From positions 1-64,000 of the forward strand of contig JAFQAZ010000003.1 of assembly GCA_017416855.1 (NCBI GenBank): a stretch of DNA of 64,000 bases, read 5' to 3'. Every line of letters starts with the position of its first letter. Position 1 is the stretch's first letter. The position numbers and the translations under genes were made by a program. Positions 25,277-35,340 of the stretch are shown one piece after another. The stretch is from Clostridia bacterium (GTDB taxonomy: Bacteria > Bacillota > Clostridia > UBA1381 > UBA9506). Under the pieces are notes generated by a model, which was not told the DNA's origin, made no database searches, and worked only from the letters and a program-made list of their open reading frames with translations.

Positions 25277-28200
25277 TTAAAATGTTTTAACAAAAATACG
25301 TTTTAAGAAGGTTGCCGCCTGTGCACGAGTTGCATTGTTCGCTGGTGCAAAGGTATCTTCACTCATACCTGCTAAAAGACGAATGGCAATTGCTTTTTCA
25401 ACATAAGGTCTTGCCCAGTCGGAGGTACTATCCGCATCTTTAAACTTATCAAGGCTTGCACCTTTGACTTCACCATGGAACTTTTCGTAGTAAAGAATCG
25501 CCAATGCACAAATCTCTTCACGGGTAATGTTCCGGTTGGGTTTAAAGCCACCCTGCAGCATTGCTGCAGGAATGAGATTTTGTGCCAAAGCACCTTCAAT
25601 TGCCGGTGTGAACCATTCATTTTCTTTAATATCGGCCACAGTTCCGGTATAAGTTCCGTCTGAAACTTTATATGCTCGGTTAAGCATTGTGAGGAACGCT
25701 GCACGACTCAAAGAATCATCGGGAGAATATACTCTGTCTGCAATGCCTTCCACAATACCGACTTTTGCCATATCTTCAATATAACCCTGTGCCCAGCAAC
25801 CATCTAAATCGTCAAAGTTTGTGCCTTCAAACACAACATAGAATTCATTAATAGATGTCCAGTTGTTGGCCGTATTCTTATAACCTTCAACTTTAACATA
25901 ACGGGCATAAACTTCATCGAAGGTATAACTTTCAATCTTTTCAGACAAAATGCTTTCGCCTTCCCAAACGGTGGTCCAGGTTTTATTATCGTTAGAAACC
26001 TGAATGTCAAAGGTTTCGGTACGCTTATGCTGGTTATTCCAGAAAAGCTGAACTTCACTCACCGGCTTGGGTTTACCCAAGTCATAACCAACCCATTGAG
26101 GCCCTTCATTGGCCCAGCTGGTGTTTACGTCACCGTCTAACATCAAGGGAATCTGAGCTAAGTTGGTACTGTAAATATAGTCTTTCGGCGGATATGTTTT
26201 GTAATTATCCAGATATTCCTGAGCTGCCGACGCATATGTTACCGCATAGGTTGTGGATGCCTTTCCGTCGGAAGCCTTAATCACCGCGGTACCGCCAATC
26301 TTGTTGGCCTGCAGGACTTCAATTTTGACGCCCGGAGCGGCTGTGGCGGTAATGGTGCCCAGTCTATCCTCTTTTAAGGTATAAACGGATTTGTTTTCTT
26401 TAAAATCCTGTAGTTTCACACCGTCTAAATAAATACCGGTGAGTTTAATGGGGTCTGCTAAGAATGTATCCCACTCGTTAAGAGGAACAATTTCTTCCAT
26501 CTTAAAGGTATATTCATTAGCACCGAAATACGGCGTGAATAACAGAGAAATTTTTGCATTTTTCTTAACATTTGCAACAACAGCCAATTTCCGATAGTGG
26601 GGATTTGCTGTGTTGTTTACATTAGGAGATGTAGGCAATTTTTCTGCCGGCATATCTGCTAATTTTGCATCACAGTCAGACAGCAGGGTTACCTTCATTC
26701 TTTTGTTCTGCATAGTGAGGATGGCTTCTTTTTCACCGGGCATAATGATAATATCTGCCGCTGTGTGTGCAAAGGAATATACATCACAGGGCTGTTTGAC
26801 TGTAATTTCATCCTGCAACAGGAAGGCATTTCGGCCATCGATTAATGCAAATCCGCGTTTAACGGAGCTTGCTGTTGCACTGTAGGTATCCGTTAAATTT
26901 AAAATCGCGTAAGACGCCCAGTCTCTCGCCCCTGTTTTTTCAATTGGCGCAATGCTATAGGTCTTCTGGTCAACAAAGTCATCACCGTCTGCCTGGTTAT
27001 CACCACCCGCTTTATTGGTGCCTTGTGAAACACCGGGACCAATAACCAACGTATTCATACCTTCGGCACGGTTTCTGTAATACTGATAACGCTGCGAGCC
27101 GAACATACCGGGCAGGTTATAGTTTTCGGTATCAATAACCGACACCCAGCGCTGACCCTGAGATTCCAGTACATAACAACCTGCATCTAAACGGCCGTGA
27201 GTAGCCGCATTGGCTTTGTTACCTTTATAACCGATATAAAAACCCTGATTGCCGGCATCCCAGCTGGTTCTGATAGAACCAACCTGTGCTTCACCTTCGG
27301 TGTAGGCACGGTCAATCTGCATATTGTCACGCCATGTTTTATAGGCTTCTAAATGCTCGGGGACATATTGCAAAATACCATAGGTAGATACTTCTCTGGT
27401 TTCAAAAGCACGACCGGCATCCTGAGGACGGTCAAAGAGATCGGCTACAAAGAAGTCACCGGGTACGGTACAGTTACGGGGTCGACCGTCAAAATAGTTA
27501 AAGGACTGACCACTGGGGCCATGCATATACTGCACCGCTTCAATGCTGTTTTCCATGCCGTATTCATCCAGCATAGAGAACCGGAAGAAGAGGTCTTTAT
27601 CCCCTAAGGTGTTATAGAGCGCTTCTTCATAAGCAAAGTAGTTATTCATACAGTAGTTCCAGTAGTCAAGACCTTCAAAGGGGCTACCATCCGGATCATA
27701 GTGCTGGAACAACAGACGAAGTGCATTGGGAATACGGTTTAAATACTGGTTGGCTACACCTTCATAACCCGGGTCATCAGCAATGGCTAAAGCACACATA
27801 CCCACACCGGAGTTAATAATAGCATTCCAGTTGGTTTCCTGATTAGCCGCACCGTTGGTACGCAAAAGTGTACCCCAGCGATGCTCTAATGCATAAATCA
27901 TCATGGCATTTCTTGCCATCATGCGCTGTTCTTCTGTCCAGAAATTATACATCAGGTCGTAAGAAACAGCGGCAGTTCTGGAGGTATCACCAATTTGCAG
28001 CATAGATTTTCCACCCGGATCCCAGCTACTGGTACCTTTGGTCAGAACCTCCCATTTTTCCCAACAGGCATCGGCATATTTTTCATCACCGGTCAGGTGA
28101 TACGCTAATGCCAAAGAGGCTGCATTGCCGGAGGTTGCATCCATATCATTGGGATCGGCTACTTTTTCGGCATAACCGTCACAAAGGTTTAAAAAATTAG

Positions 28201-29461
28201 GAATAAGTTCGCTTAAATACTCATCGGTTTTATAGTTATCCCGAATCCAATTCAGTTCCTCCTGAGTTGCCAGAAGTCGAGGATGCTGATTGTTGGGGAA
28301 TCTTTCTTTAATATGAGCTGCAAAGTCGAACCAACCTTCTTCCATAGGTGGTACGTTTGCAATATACCGGGGGCTCTGCCACCGTTTGTTATAGTCTACA
28401 TTGCGCAGAATGAAGTGTTCAATATAAACTTCAGAATCGTGTTTTTTATCATCAGACTCATACCACCAAATTTGGACAGCATTAATCTGATCCCAACCTA
28501 AGGGTACGCCACCGGCAGATAAAGAATCAAGCTTAAACTGAACGGTTTTCCATTCTTCTTCCCAGTCTAAAACAATCTCACCCACATAATAGTCGTTGGC
28601 TTCTGTGTTCACATCATCAGAACGCATTGCAATACGCAGCGCATCGTTGGTGGCACGTTTATTATAAATCGAAACTTCCAGAGTGTTATAAGGGGTAAAG
28701 TCGGAGGTGGCAACGCTCATATCATCGAAATATACACCACCGGCTGTACCTGTTCCTTCTGTTCTTTTAATATCCGTTAAATGCAGAGCATTGGTGTTTT
28801 TACCCGGTGCTTTTTTCAAATTACAGTTTAATGTGTTGAAAGATGCCCGGGAAGCCGCAACGCCTGACTGACTGGTCAAATCAAACAGCACCATGTCACC
28901 GCTTTTCACCTCTGTTACAGAGGGATACAGCGAAACAAACATACTGTCAATGTAAAGGTCAACCGTAGACTTCATTTTGGCACCTTTATAACCGGGCCAT
29001 AATTCCACTCTGTCTACATTGTCAAATCCGTTCGGGATGCCGTTTTTCTCAAAGGAATCCAGTGGCAGACTAATCAGATGCCAACCCTGACCCATAACGG
29101 AAATGGTAGTACCATAATAATCTAATCCAGCGGTTTCTGCATTATCAGAAATAACGCCCAAACCGAAGGAAGAATTTTCTTTAATAGAAGAATAAATCCA
29201 AAATTCTAAATAAGAACCGGCGGACCAATCTCTCTCAGCCGGCAGGGTAATGTTTTTGGTTAAATCCGCTCCGCCCCAACGGAGAGTGAACTTAGAGCTT
29301 TTGGAATAGGCACCGCTAACCGCAAGACCGGAATGTTCTGCTATAGAAGAATCATCCATATCCACAACTTTTATGTTGATTGCATCCGCGCTCACAAAGG
29401 GTATGCAAAGACCTAAAACAAGGATAACTGTCAATAACACTGTAAATAATCTTTTGAACAT
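25277..29461 (-). CDS. SLH-anchored heparinase II/III-like polysaccharide lyase (paralogue B)
   Basis: The 1,394-residue protein has the same architecture as paralogue A: signal peptide, two jelly-roll modules, heparinase II/III region (NNQHPRLLATQEE, NAIINSGVGMCALAIAD, YWNYCMNNYFAYEEA, ATHGRLDAGCYVLES), a beta domain, a discoidin domain and three SLH repeats. The two are similar from end to end, so the pair comes from duplication of a whole gene. The ATG at 29461 has GGAG eight bases upstream; the extension to 29488 is rejected. A difference from A is Cys in AGCYVLES where A has AGTFVLES-type residues. It should sit on the cell surface and act on acidic glycans, possibly with a shifted preference. 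Confidence 0.88.
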   Translation of the reverse strand: MFKRLFTVLLTVILVLGLCIPFVSADAINIKVVDMDDSSIAEHSGLAVSGAYSKSSKFTLRWGGADLTKNITLPAERDWSAGSYLEFWIYSSIKENSSFGLGVISDNAETAGLDYYGTTISVMGQGWHLISLPLDSFEKNGIPNGFDNVDRVELWPGYKGAKMKSTVDLYIDSMFVSLYPSVTEVKSGDMVLFDLTSQSGVAASRASFNTLNCNLKKAPGKNTNALHLTDIKRTEGTGTAGGVYFDDMSVATSDFTPYNTLEVSIYNKRATNDALRIAMRSDDVNTEANDYYVGEIVLDWEEEWKTVQFKLDSLSAGGVPLGWDQINAVQIWWYESDDKKHDSEVYIEHFILRNVDYNKRWQSPRYIANVPPMEEGWFDFAAHIKERFPNNQHPRLLATQEELNWIRDNYKTDEYLSELIPNFLNLCDGYAEKVADPNDMDATSGNAASLALAYHLTGDEKYADACWEKWEVLTKGTSSWDPGGKSMLQIGDTSRTAAVSYDLMYNFWTEEQRMMARNAMMIYALEHRWGTLLRTNGAANQETNWNAIINSGVGMCALAIADDPGYEGVANQYLNRIPNALRLLFQHYDPDGSPFEGLDYWNYCMNNYFAYEEALYNTLGDKDLFFRFSMLDEYGMENSIEAVQYMHGPSGQSFNYFDGRPRNCTVPGDFFVADLFDRPQDAGRAFETREVSTYGILQYVPEHLEAYKTWRDNMQIDRAYTEGEAQVGSIRTSWDAGNQGFYIGYKGNKANAATHGRLDAGCYVLESQGQRWVSVIDTENYNLPGMFGSQRYQYYRNRAEGMNTLVIGPGVSQGTNKAGGDNQADGDDFVDQKTYSIAPIEKTGARDWASYAILNLTDTYSATASSVKRGFALIDGRNAFLLQDEITVKQPCDVYSFAHTAADIIIMPGEKEAILTMQNKRMKVTLLSDCDAKLADMPAEKLPTSPNVNNTANPHYRKLAVVANVKKNAKISLLFTPYFGANEYTFKMEEIVPLNEWDTFLADPIKLTGIYLDGVKLQDFKENKSVYTLKEDRLGTITATAAPGVKIEVLQANKIGGTAVIKASDGKASTTYAVTYASAAQEYLDNYKTYPPKDYIYSTNLAQIPLMLDGDVNTSWANEGPQWVGYDLGKPKPVSEVQLFWNNQHKRTETFDIQVSNDNKTWTTVWEGESILSEKIESYTFDEVYARYVKVEGYKNTANNWTSINEFYVVFEGTNFDDLDGCWAQGYIEDMAKVGIVEGIADRVYSPDDSLSRAAFLTMLNRAYKVSDGTYTGTVADIKENEWFTPAIEGALAQNLIPAAMLQGGFKPNRNITREEICALAILYYEKFHGEVKGASLDKFKDADSTSDWARPYVEKAIAIRLLAGMSEDTFAPANNATRAQAATFLKRIFVKTF

Positions 29462-29480
29462 AATTACGCTCCTTTTACAT

Positions 29481-29513
29481 GTTACCATAACGGCAGAACG
29501 CCGTTATGGTAAC
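29481..29513 (-). other. Perfect intercistronic hairpin
   Basis: A 14-bp perfect inverted repeat (gttaccataacggc / gccgttatggtaac, 5-nt loop) lies just before the RBS of paralogue B. Its sequence is unrelated to the hairpin before paralogue A although the position is the same. Confidence 0.65.
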
Positions 29514-29535
29514 TTAAATAGCGATTTATAAACAT

Positions 29536-32500
29536 TTACTGTAAGCCATCCCAATTGCTAATGGCTGTCATAGAGTTCATAGTGAAGTCACTACCTTCCG
29601 GTGTAAAGAGCAGAGCGAACTTAATGCTGCCGCTTGCATCTTCTTTACAGATCGTCAGTTTCTTCATAGAGCCGTTGGATGTGTTCTGCACCTTGGGAGA
29701 TGTTTCAAAAGGCACAGCATCACGAAGGCTTAAGGTTGCACCACAGTCAGACAATAAGGTTACCTTCATTGTCTGACCGTCTCTGGTCATTGTTGCCGAT
29801 TTACCATCAGCCGCTACTGTTACCGCCGCATCGGTGTGCATAAAGGAATATACATCATGGGTTTCGCCGGATTTGATGGTAATCTCGTCCTGCAGCAGGA
29901 AGGCATTTCTGTTATCTAAGAGGGCATAACCACGGGTTGCGGCTTCTGCCGTCTTATTATAGGCACCGGTTAAATCCACCGCTGCATACGATGCGGTTGA
30001 TAAGGTCTTATGCGTTGTGATTTTAGCCACGGAACGGAACACCTGGTCTACCATATCGTCTGCCTGTGCCTGAGATGATGTAATATTGGAGCCCTGGTCA
30101 ACACCGGGACCAATAACCAAGGTATTTGAGCCTTCGGCACGGTTCCTGTAATACTGATAACGTTTTTCGCCGAACATTGCGTCAAGGCCGTAATCCTCGC
30201 TGGAAGGGAGAGATACCCAACGGGTGCCCATAGCATCCAGTACAAAAGCACCGGCATCCAAACGGCCGTGGGTTGCCACGTTGGCATTGTTACCCTTGTA
30301 GCCTACCGAGAAGCCCATATTGCCTTTTGCCCAACTGGTACGCATGGAACCGTTCTGGGATTCACCCTGATCAAAAGCATAGTCCAAAGGCATTTTTTCG
30401 CGCCAGGTTGCATATGCCAGGTTTGGTCTGTACATCAGAATTTCATAGGGTGAATATCCGTGACGGCCTTCGTAGCTCATACCGGCCAACTCGGGACGCT
30501 CAAATATTCTTGCCAGCCAGAAGGAGCCGGCACCGGAACATTTACGGGCACTACCGTCATAGTAGTTAAAGGAAGTTTCCGTTGTACCATGGATATGGAG
30601 CAAATAGTCACCGGTATATTCCAGACCGAATTCATCCAAAAGACTGAATTTAAAATAATCATCCACGTTACCAATGGAGTTATACAAAGCGTTTTCATAT
30701 GCTAAGTAGTTGTTCATCATATAGCTCCAGTAGTCCGGTCCTTCAAAACCGTTGCCGTCAGGACCAAAGTGCTGGAAGCAGTTCCGCATTGCAATGTGAA
30801 TGCGGTTTAAATACTGGTTAGCCACATCTTCATAGCCCGGTGTATCGGCAATGGCAAGAGCCGCCATGCCAAGACCTGAATTGATGATGGGGTTCCAGTT
30901 GGTTGCCTGATTATCGCCACCGTTTGTGGTAATCAGTTCACCATAGCAAGGCTCTAATGCGTAGAGAATCATAGCATTGCGGACAATCTGACGCTGTTCC
31001 TCTGTCCAGTGATTATACATCAGGTCATAGGTGACAGCCACGGTTCTGGCCGTGTCACCTACGGACAGCATAGAATGTGCCGGATCCCAGGACATGGCAT
31101 TTTTGGTAATGGCCTCCATCTGCTTCCAGCAGGCATCGGCATATTTCTGCTCTTCTGTCAGATTATAGGCAAGCGCCATGGTCATTGCATTGAACGAGCC
31201 GCCTGAGGTATCCATTGCTGTTACCACTTCGTTCATGCGGGTTCGTGCATAGTAACCCAGGAAGCCTCTGTTGGTCTTATTTCTGTCTAAGGTTTGCTGT
31301 AAGTATTCATCCGTATCCATGTTCTCTTTCATCCAGTCAAGTTCATCCTGGGTGATGAGCAAGCGGGGATGCTGATTGTTGGGATACAAAAGATTAATTC
31401 TCTTGGCAAAATCAAACTCATTGGCTACCGAGGGACCGTCTTCCAGATAGATGGGAGCAGACCAACGGTCGCTGTAATCCACATTCTTTAAGGTAAAGCT
31501 TTCTACATAGGTTGTGGAGTTAATGGCTTTATCCGCTTCGCTCCACCAGAAGCTGATGCCGCTGATTTTATCCAATCCTCTGGGCGAACCGCCGGTGGAG
31601 GCACCAATTAGTTTAACTTGCTTATTCTTCCAGCTGCCCGCCCAGTCTAACAGAATTTTACCGTAGTAATAGTCGTTAGAACCATCGGAATTGTTATTGC
31701 CTTCATCGGACCAAATAACAACTGTAATGGTATCAAAGCTGGCAGTTTCACTGTACATACTGATTTCCAAGGTGTTAAAGCCGGTAAAATCAGTAGTGGC
31801 AAAGGTTTCCAATTTATCCATTGTCAAACCGTTTGCACCTTTGTTGTTCTGCAGATAATAATCGGTCTTCCAGTCTGAAAACTTAATGACCGGAGTGGTT
31901 TTGCCATGAGCTCCTCCGGCCACCACGCTCATGTTTTTATACTGGTCTGTTGTGTTTGTGCACGCACCTGTAGCTTTAATTTTCTCCTCTGTTGAGAAAT
32001 CAAACAGCACCATATCAGCACGGGTTTCTGCTGCTTCAACCTGCTCTGAGGTTACATAGATACTGTCTAAATACAGCTCCAGCTCCGGGTCAATGGTATA
32101 GGCACCGTAAACGGGCCACAGCTCTACTCGGTCAATGCTGTTCCAGCCCTTAGGAGAATGTACTGTCTGCATATCGGCCAGAGGGACGGAAACTACGTTC
32201 CATCCCTTTGTTTTAGCCGGAACAAAAACCTCATAATAATCTGTTGCCGGGGTTTCAGTATTATCCGAAATCATCACCAGACCAAAGCCGGATTCGCTCT
32301 CTTTGCTGGCATAGAACCAGAATTCCAGATAGGTGCCGGCAGACCAATCACTTGCTACCGGAAGCTTTAATGTCTTAATGGAGCCGGCCGGCTTCCACTG
32401 TAAAGAAAGCTTTGCATTTTGTGTATAGGTGCTCACCGGTGTTAAGCCGGAAGCTTTAATGGTATCGCTATTGGTTGTATCCATAACAACCTTGTGTACC

Positions 32501-32589
32501 GGAGCAGATGCTTCTTCTGCCATCGCCGGGATTGAAAGCCCCGCAAGGAGCATGACCGCAAGCAAGAGAGAAAATAATTTTTTACTCAT
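29536..32589 (-). CDS. Secreted heparinase II/III-like polysaccharide lyase without cell-wall anchor (paralogue C)
   Basis: The 1,017-residue protein has a signal peptide (MSKKLFSLLLAVMLLAGLSIPAMA), two jelly-roll modules and the heparinase II/III region (YPNNQHPRLLITQDELDWM, NPIINSGLGMAALAIAD, GPDYWSYMMNNYLAYENA, ATHGRLDAGAFVLDAMG). It ends right after the lyase sheet, where A and B continue with discoidin and SLH domains. It should therefore be released or only loosely held, giving one free and two cell-bound enzymes. It is more diverged than A and B are from each other. The gene follows the 909-residue SLH protein by 14 nt. Confidence 0.87.
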   Translation of the reverse strand: MSKKLFSLLLAVMLLAGLSIPAMAEEASAPVHKVVMDTTNSDTIKASGLTPVSTYTQNAKLSLQWKPAGSIKTLKLPVASDWSAGTYLEFWFYASKESESGFGLVMISDNTETPATDYYEVFVPAKTKGWNVVSVPLADMQTVHSPKGWNSIDRVELWPVYGAYTIDPELELYLDSIYVTSEQVEAAETRADMVLFDFSTEEKIKATGACTNTTDQYKNMSVVAGGAHGKTTPVIKFSDWKTDYYLQNNKGANGLTMDKLETFATTDFTGFNTLEISMYSETASFDTITVVIWSDEGNNNSDGSNDYYYGKILLDWAGSWKNKQVKLIGASTGGSPRGLDKISGISFWWSEADKAINSTTYVESFTLKNVDYSDRWSAPIYLEDGPSVANEFDFAKRINLLYPNNQHPRLLITQDELDWMKENMDTDEYLQQTLDRNKTNRGFLGYYARTRMNEVVTAMDTSGGSFNAMTMALAYNLTEEQKYADACWKQMEAITKNAMSWDPAHSMLSVGDTARTVAVTYDLMYNHWTEEQRQIVRNAMILYALEPCYGELITTNGGDNQATNWNPIINSGLGMAALAIADTPGYEDVANQYLNRIHIAMRNCFQHFGPDGNGFEGPDYWSYMMNNYLAYENALYNSIGNVDDYFKFSLLDEFGLEYTGDYLLHIHGTTETSFNYYDGSARKCSGAGSFWLARIFERPELAGMSYEGRHGYSPYEILMYRPNLAYATWREKMPLDYAFDQGESQNGSMRTSWAKGNMGFSVGYKGNNANVATHGRLDAGAFVLDAMGTRWVSLPSSEDYGLDAMFGEKRYQYYRNRAEGSNTLVIGPGVDQGSNITSSQAQADDMVDQVFRSVAKITTHKTLSTASYAAVDLTGAYNKTAEAATRGYALLDNRNAFLLQDEITIKSGETHDVYSFMHTDAAVTVAADGKSATMTRDGQTMKVTLLSDCGATLSLRDAVPFETSPKVQNTSNGSMKKLTICKEDASGSIKFALLFTPEGSDFTMNSMTAISNWDGLQ

Positions 32590-32603
32590 TCATTTGCTCC
32601 TTC

Positions 32604-35333
32604 TTATTCACTTTTATAGATAACAAAGCCCTGACCAACACCCCAACGGAAGTGCATCATAACTTTGTCACCGGGGAAGATTTCAGCCGAAGTTAATTTC
32701 TTAATATTGTGATTGCGGAAGTTGAATTCCACAACAGAACCACTGGGTTTAATACGGATTAAATCATTACCGGAAGCATCGGGGAAACCGTCACCGCCGA
32801 TTACCTTACATTCAAATACGCTGCCGTCAGTTTTTACAATTTCACAGGTAACCGTATCAAACAGGCCAGCAGAATAGCTGTCGGTACGGGTGTTGATGTC
32901 CTGACCCAGTTCACCGTCATAGTAAACGTGCAATGCTGTAATTTTACCGTTTTTGGTTGCAATACCAACCATATCGCCGGGTTCTACTCTGGTTTTACCA
33001 GCAGGCAGTTCGGCCTGTATGCCCAGATGCTTTTCGTTCATTGCATTTGCCTGCGCAATCAAAGTGGCACTTTCAATCAATTCATCTTTTTCCAGAGACA
33101 GCTGAGAAATACTACCGGAGCCGCTTACCAGTTTTAAAACAGTTTCCACTTCTTTGGTATCTTCATCAACGGCCTGAATAATGTCTGCTACCAGATAGCG
33201 GGTAAAGCCGTAACCATCTGCATTGGGCCAGCTGAAGTTGTTAACGGAATTATCAGCAACGTCAAGAACCATCAGGGGCACGCCTAATTTATTCTTGGTT
33301 TCGCTGTAGAATTTCAGTTTGGTCACATCGGCTGTAAAGTCACCGGAACCACGCAAGGTCCATTGCCAGGTATGTACATCATCATCAGAATAGCTTGCAC
33401 CGTTAACGGTGGGCACCTTGAAGATTCTAAGCCCGGCAATATCCATCCAGTTGTTAAACAAACCGGTGCTGGATTTGTAGGTGATGGTGGCGCTGGATAA
33501 GCCACCATTGGGCCACTGTGAGAGTGTGTTGTAATGAGACTGATAAATCAGCGGATAGTCACTGTGCATATTTTCAAATTTAGCACGAGTATCAGCTTCA
33601 TAAGCAATTAAAATCTCTGTTACCTGACCAGCTTCGTTTCTGCCAAGCTTCATCATCTGACGATTGGTAACATCAGCGGGAGCCAGTAAATCATAAGCAG
33701 CATCCTTCTTCAGTCTCTGAGGACTATTATCATAGGTATACCAAACCACATAATCTGCCAGCTCATAAATAAAGATTTCATCCGTTGATTCCAGACCCTT
33801 AATATATATGCCGGAATTCAAGCCGGAGGTTTCTTTTTTCGCATCCAGCAGATAGAACAAGTCCATATCCCAGTTCGCTGCCAGATAGACAACTTCATTC
33901 CAATGATTTAAATAGAATACATAACGCTGACCAACGGTTAAGGTGCTCAGGGGCAATCTGTAGTCATCAGAAAGGTCATAGAGGTTGCCTTCAATAGTAA
34001 CCTGATTGCTTCCGCTGTCTACCTGCTCCAGTAGCATAGTCATAGTTTTGCCGGAAACATAAGCTTCTGCAGAAGTGCCGTCTGCACTTTCATACAGCGT
34101 TAAAACGGTATCTGCTTTTAACTCTTCCAGTTCAATTTTTTCATTGCCCTCTGAAAACAGGGTAAAGTCTTCATAGCTGTCTACATTAATATTGCGGCCT
34201 GCATCCAGCAGGTCATAAATAATACCGCTGCCAACATTACGTCCCTTAACCAGAATGTTGGTGAACTCACGAATAATAACAACTTCATAATAGCCGTCTC
34301 TGTCGTTATCAATCAGAGCTACCTGACCGGTAGAAGGCTCCATTAAGTTTTTATCAAAGCTGGGTTTGCCGTTATAGGAAACCATTGTTGTCAGTTCCAT
34401 GGGGAACTTAACAGTTTTACCGTTTTTATCGGCTGTGTACTGATTATTTGCATAATCATATACCACTTCATCAGCAGAGAACACATATTCTGTGTTTCTT
34501 CTCTTTTCAAAGTGAACAATAACAGGCTCATCGTCTACATATTCATAGTAATAACGAACATTAGAACCAACCAGATGTTTGGTTTCCAGATTTTTATGCA
34601 GGAATAAACCATCTTCAAACCGAACATAACCTTCTCTGGGTTTTTCACCGTATACAGAAGTCATAGAATCGGCCAGCAAAACAGATTCTCTGTTATAAAT
34701 GCCAAAATACTCAGTTAAAATGGTTTCATACTGGTTGGCTTCCGTTAACACACCGCCTTCAGCCAGACCAATCACCTGCATAACCTGCACATCCAATGCA
34801 TTGTACATCATTTTCAGTGCATCATCACGACGTAGGAAGGTTCCGTTGGAAGATAAACCTTCTAAAATACCCAGAGTAGCAAGTACATTGATGTTACGTT
34901 CTAAACGCTGACCGTAACCCAACAAACGGGCAATAGCCTTGGCCGCCCACTGTGTCTGCACCTTGTCTTCCGGATGGAAATAAGCAGAAATATTATTGCC
35001 GAATAAACCCAGCTCTGTTGCCAGCAGAATTTCTGCGGCATAGGTGGTGCCGGAGTTTACATCACGGTAAGTTTCTTTCATTTCTACCATATCAGAAGGA
35101 ATGTTTTCATAACCCAGCATTCTCACCAGCACACGGGCAAATTCTGCATGGGTTATATCCATATTTTCTGTGGTTACAAAGGGGTCCTTTTTTGCTAAAA
35201 TGCCGGTGGCTTCAAACAAAGCAATTTCTTCGGAGGAGAGCTTTGCATTAAAGCTCTCCGCCGCCATAGCCACATTCGGCAGACATGTTACAAATAAAAG
35301 TGCACAAAGGCATATGCTGATAATCTTTTTCAT
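32604..35333 (-). CDS. Large secreted protein with N-terminal SLH domains, function unknown
   Basis: The 909-residue protein has a signal peptide (cut after VAMA) and about two or three SLH-like repeats in residues 30-200: ITHAEFARVLVRMLGY, then FHPEDKVQTQWAAKAIARLLGYG and LRRDDALKMMYNAL. The remaining 700 residues match no domain I recognise. They look like beta-rich segments (VVYDYANNQYTADKNGKTV, GDMVGIATKNGKITALHVYY) that recur in related SLH proteins of Clostridia. The anchor lies at the N-terminus, opposite to the neighbouring lyases. The gene is 7 nt downstream of the 1,893-residue protein and 14 nt upstream of lyase C, so all are probably made together. A structural or glycan-binding role is plausible but not shown. 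Confidence 0.75.
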   Translation of the reverse strand: MKKIISICLCALLFVTCLPNVAMAAESFNAKLSSEEIALFEATGILAKKDPFVTTENMDITHAEFARVLVRMLGYENIPSDMVEMKETYRDVNSGTTYAAEILLATELGLFGNNISAYFHPEDKVQTQWAAKAIARLLGYGQRLERNINVLATLGILEGLSSNGTFLRRDDALKMMYNALDVQVMQVIGLAEGGVLTEANQYETILTEYFGIYNRESVLLADSMTSVYGEKPREGYVRFEDGLFLHKNLETKHLVGSNVRYYYEYVDDEPVIVHFEKRRNTEYVFSADEVVYDYANNQYTADKNGKTVKFPMELTTMVSYNGKPSFDKNLMEPSTGQVALIDNDRDGYYEVVIIREFTNILVKGRNVGSGIIYDLLDAGRNINVDSYEDFTLFSEGNEKIELEELKADTVLTLYESADGTSAEAYVSGKTMTMLLEQVDSGSNQVTIEGNLYDLSDDYRLPLSTLTVGQRYVFYLNHWNEVVYLAANWDMDLFYLLDAKKETSGLNSGIYIKGLESTDEIFIYELADYVVWYTYDNSPQRLKKDAAYDLLAPADVTNRQMMKLGRNEAGQVTEILIAYEADTRAKFENMHSDYPLIYQSHYNTLSQWPNGGLSSATITYKSSTGLFNNWMDIAGLRIFKVPTVNGASYSDDDVHTWQWTLRGSGDFTADVTKLKFYSETKNKLGVPLMVLDVADNSVNNFSWPNADGYGFTRYLVADIIQAVDEDTKEVETVLKLVSGSGSISQLSLEKDELIESATLIAQANAMNEKHLGIQAELPAGKTRVEPGDMVGIATKNGKITALHVYYDGELGQDINTRTDSYSAGLFDTVTCEIVKTDGSVFECKVIGGDGFPDASGNDLIRIKPSGSVVEFNFRNHNIKKLTSAEIFPGDKVMMHFRWGVGQGFVIYKSE

Positions 35334-35340
35334 ATGCTGA

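Noticed and set aside
21027-29461. Paralogues A and B as an assembly duplication
   Set aside because: They differ throughout at the protein and DNA levels and have different intergenic hairpins, so they are real separate genes.
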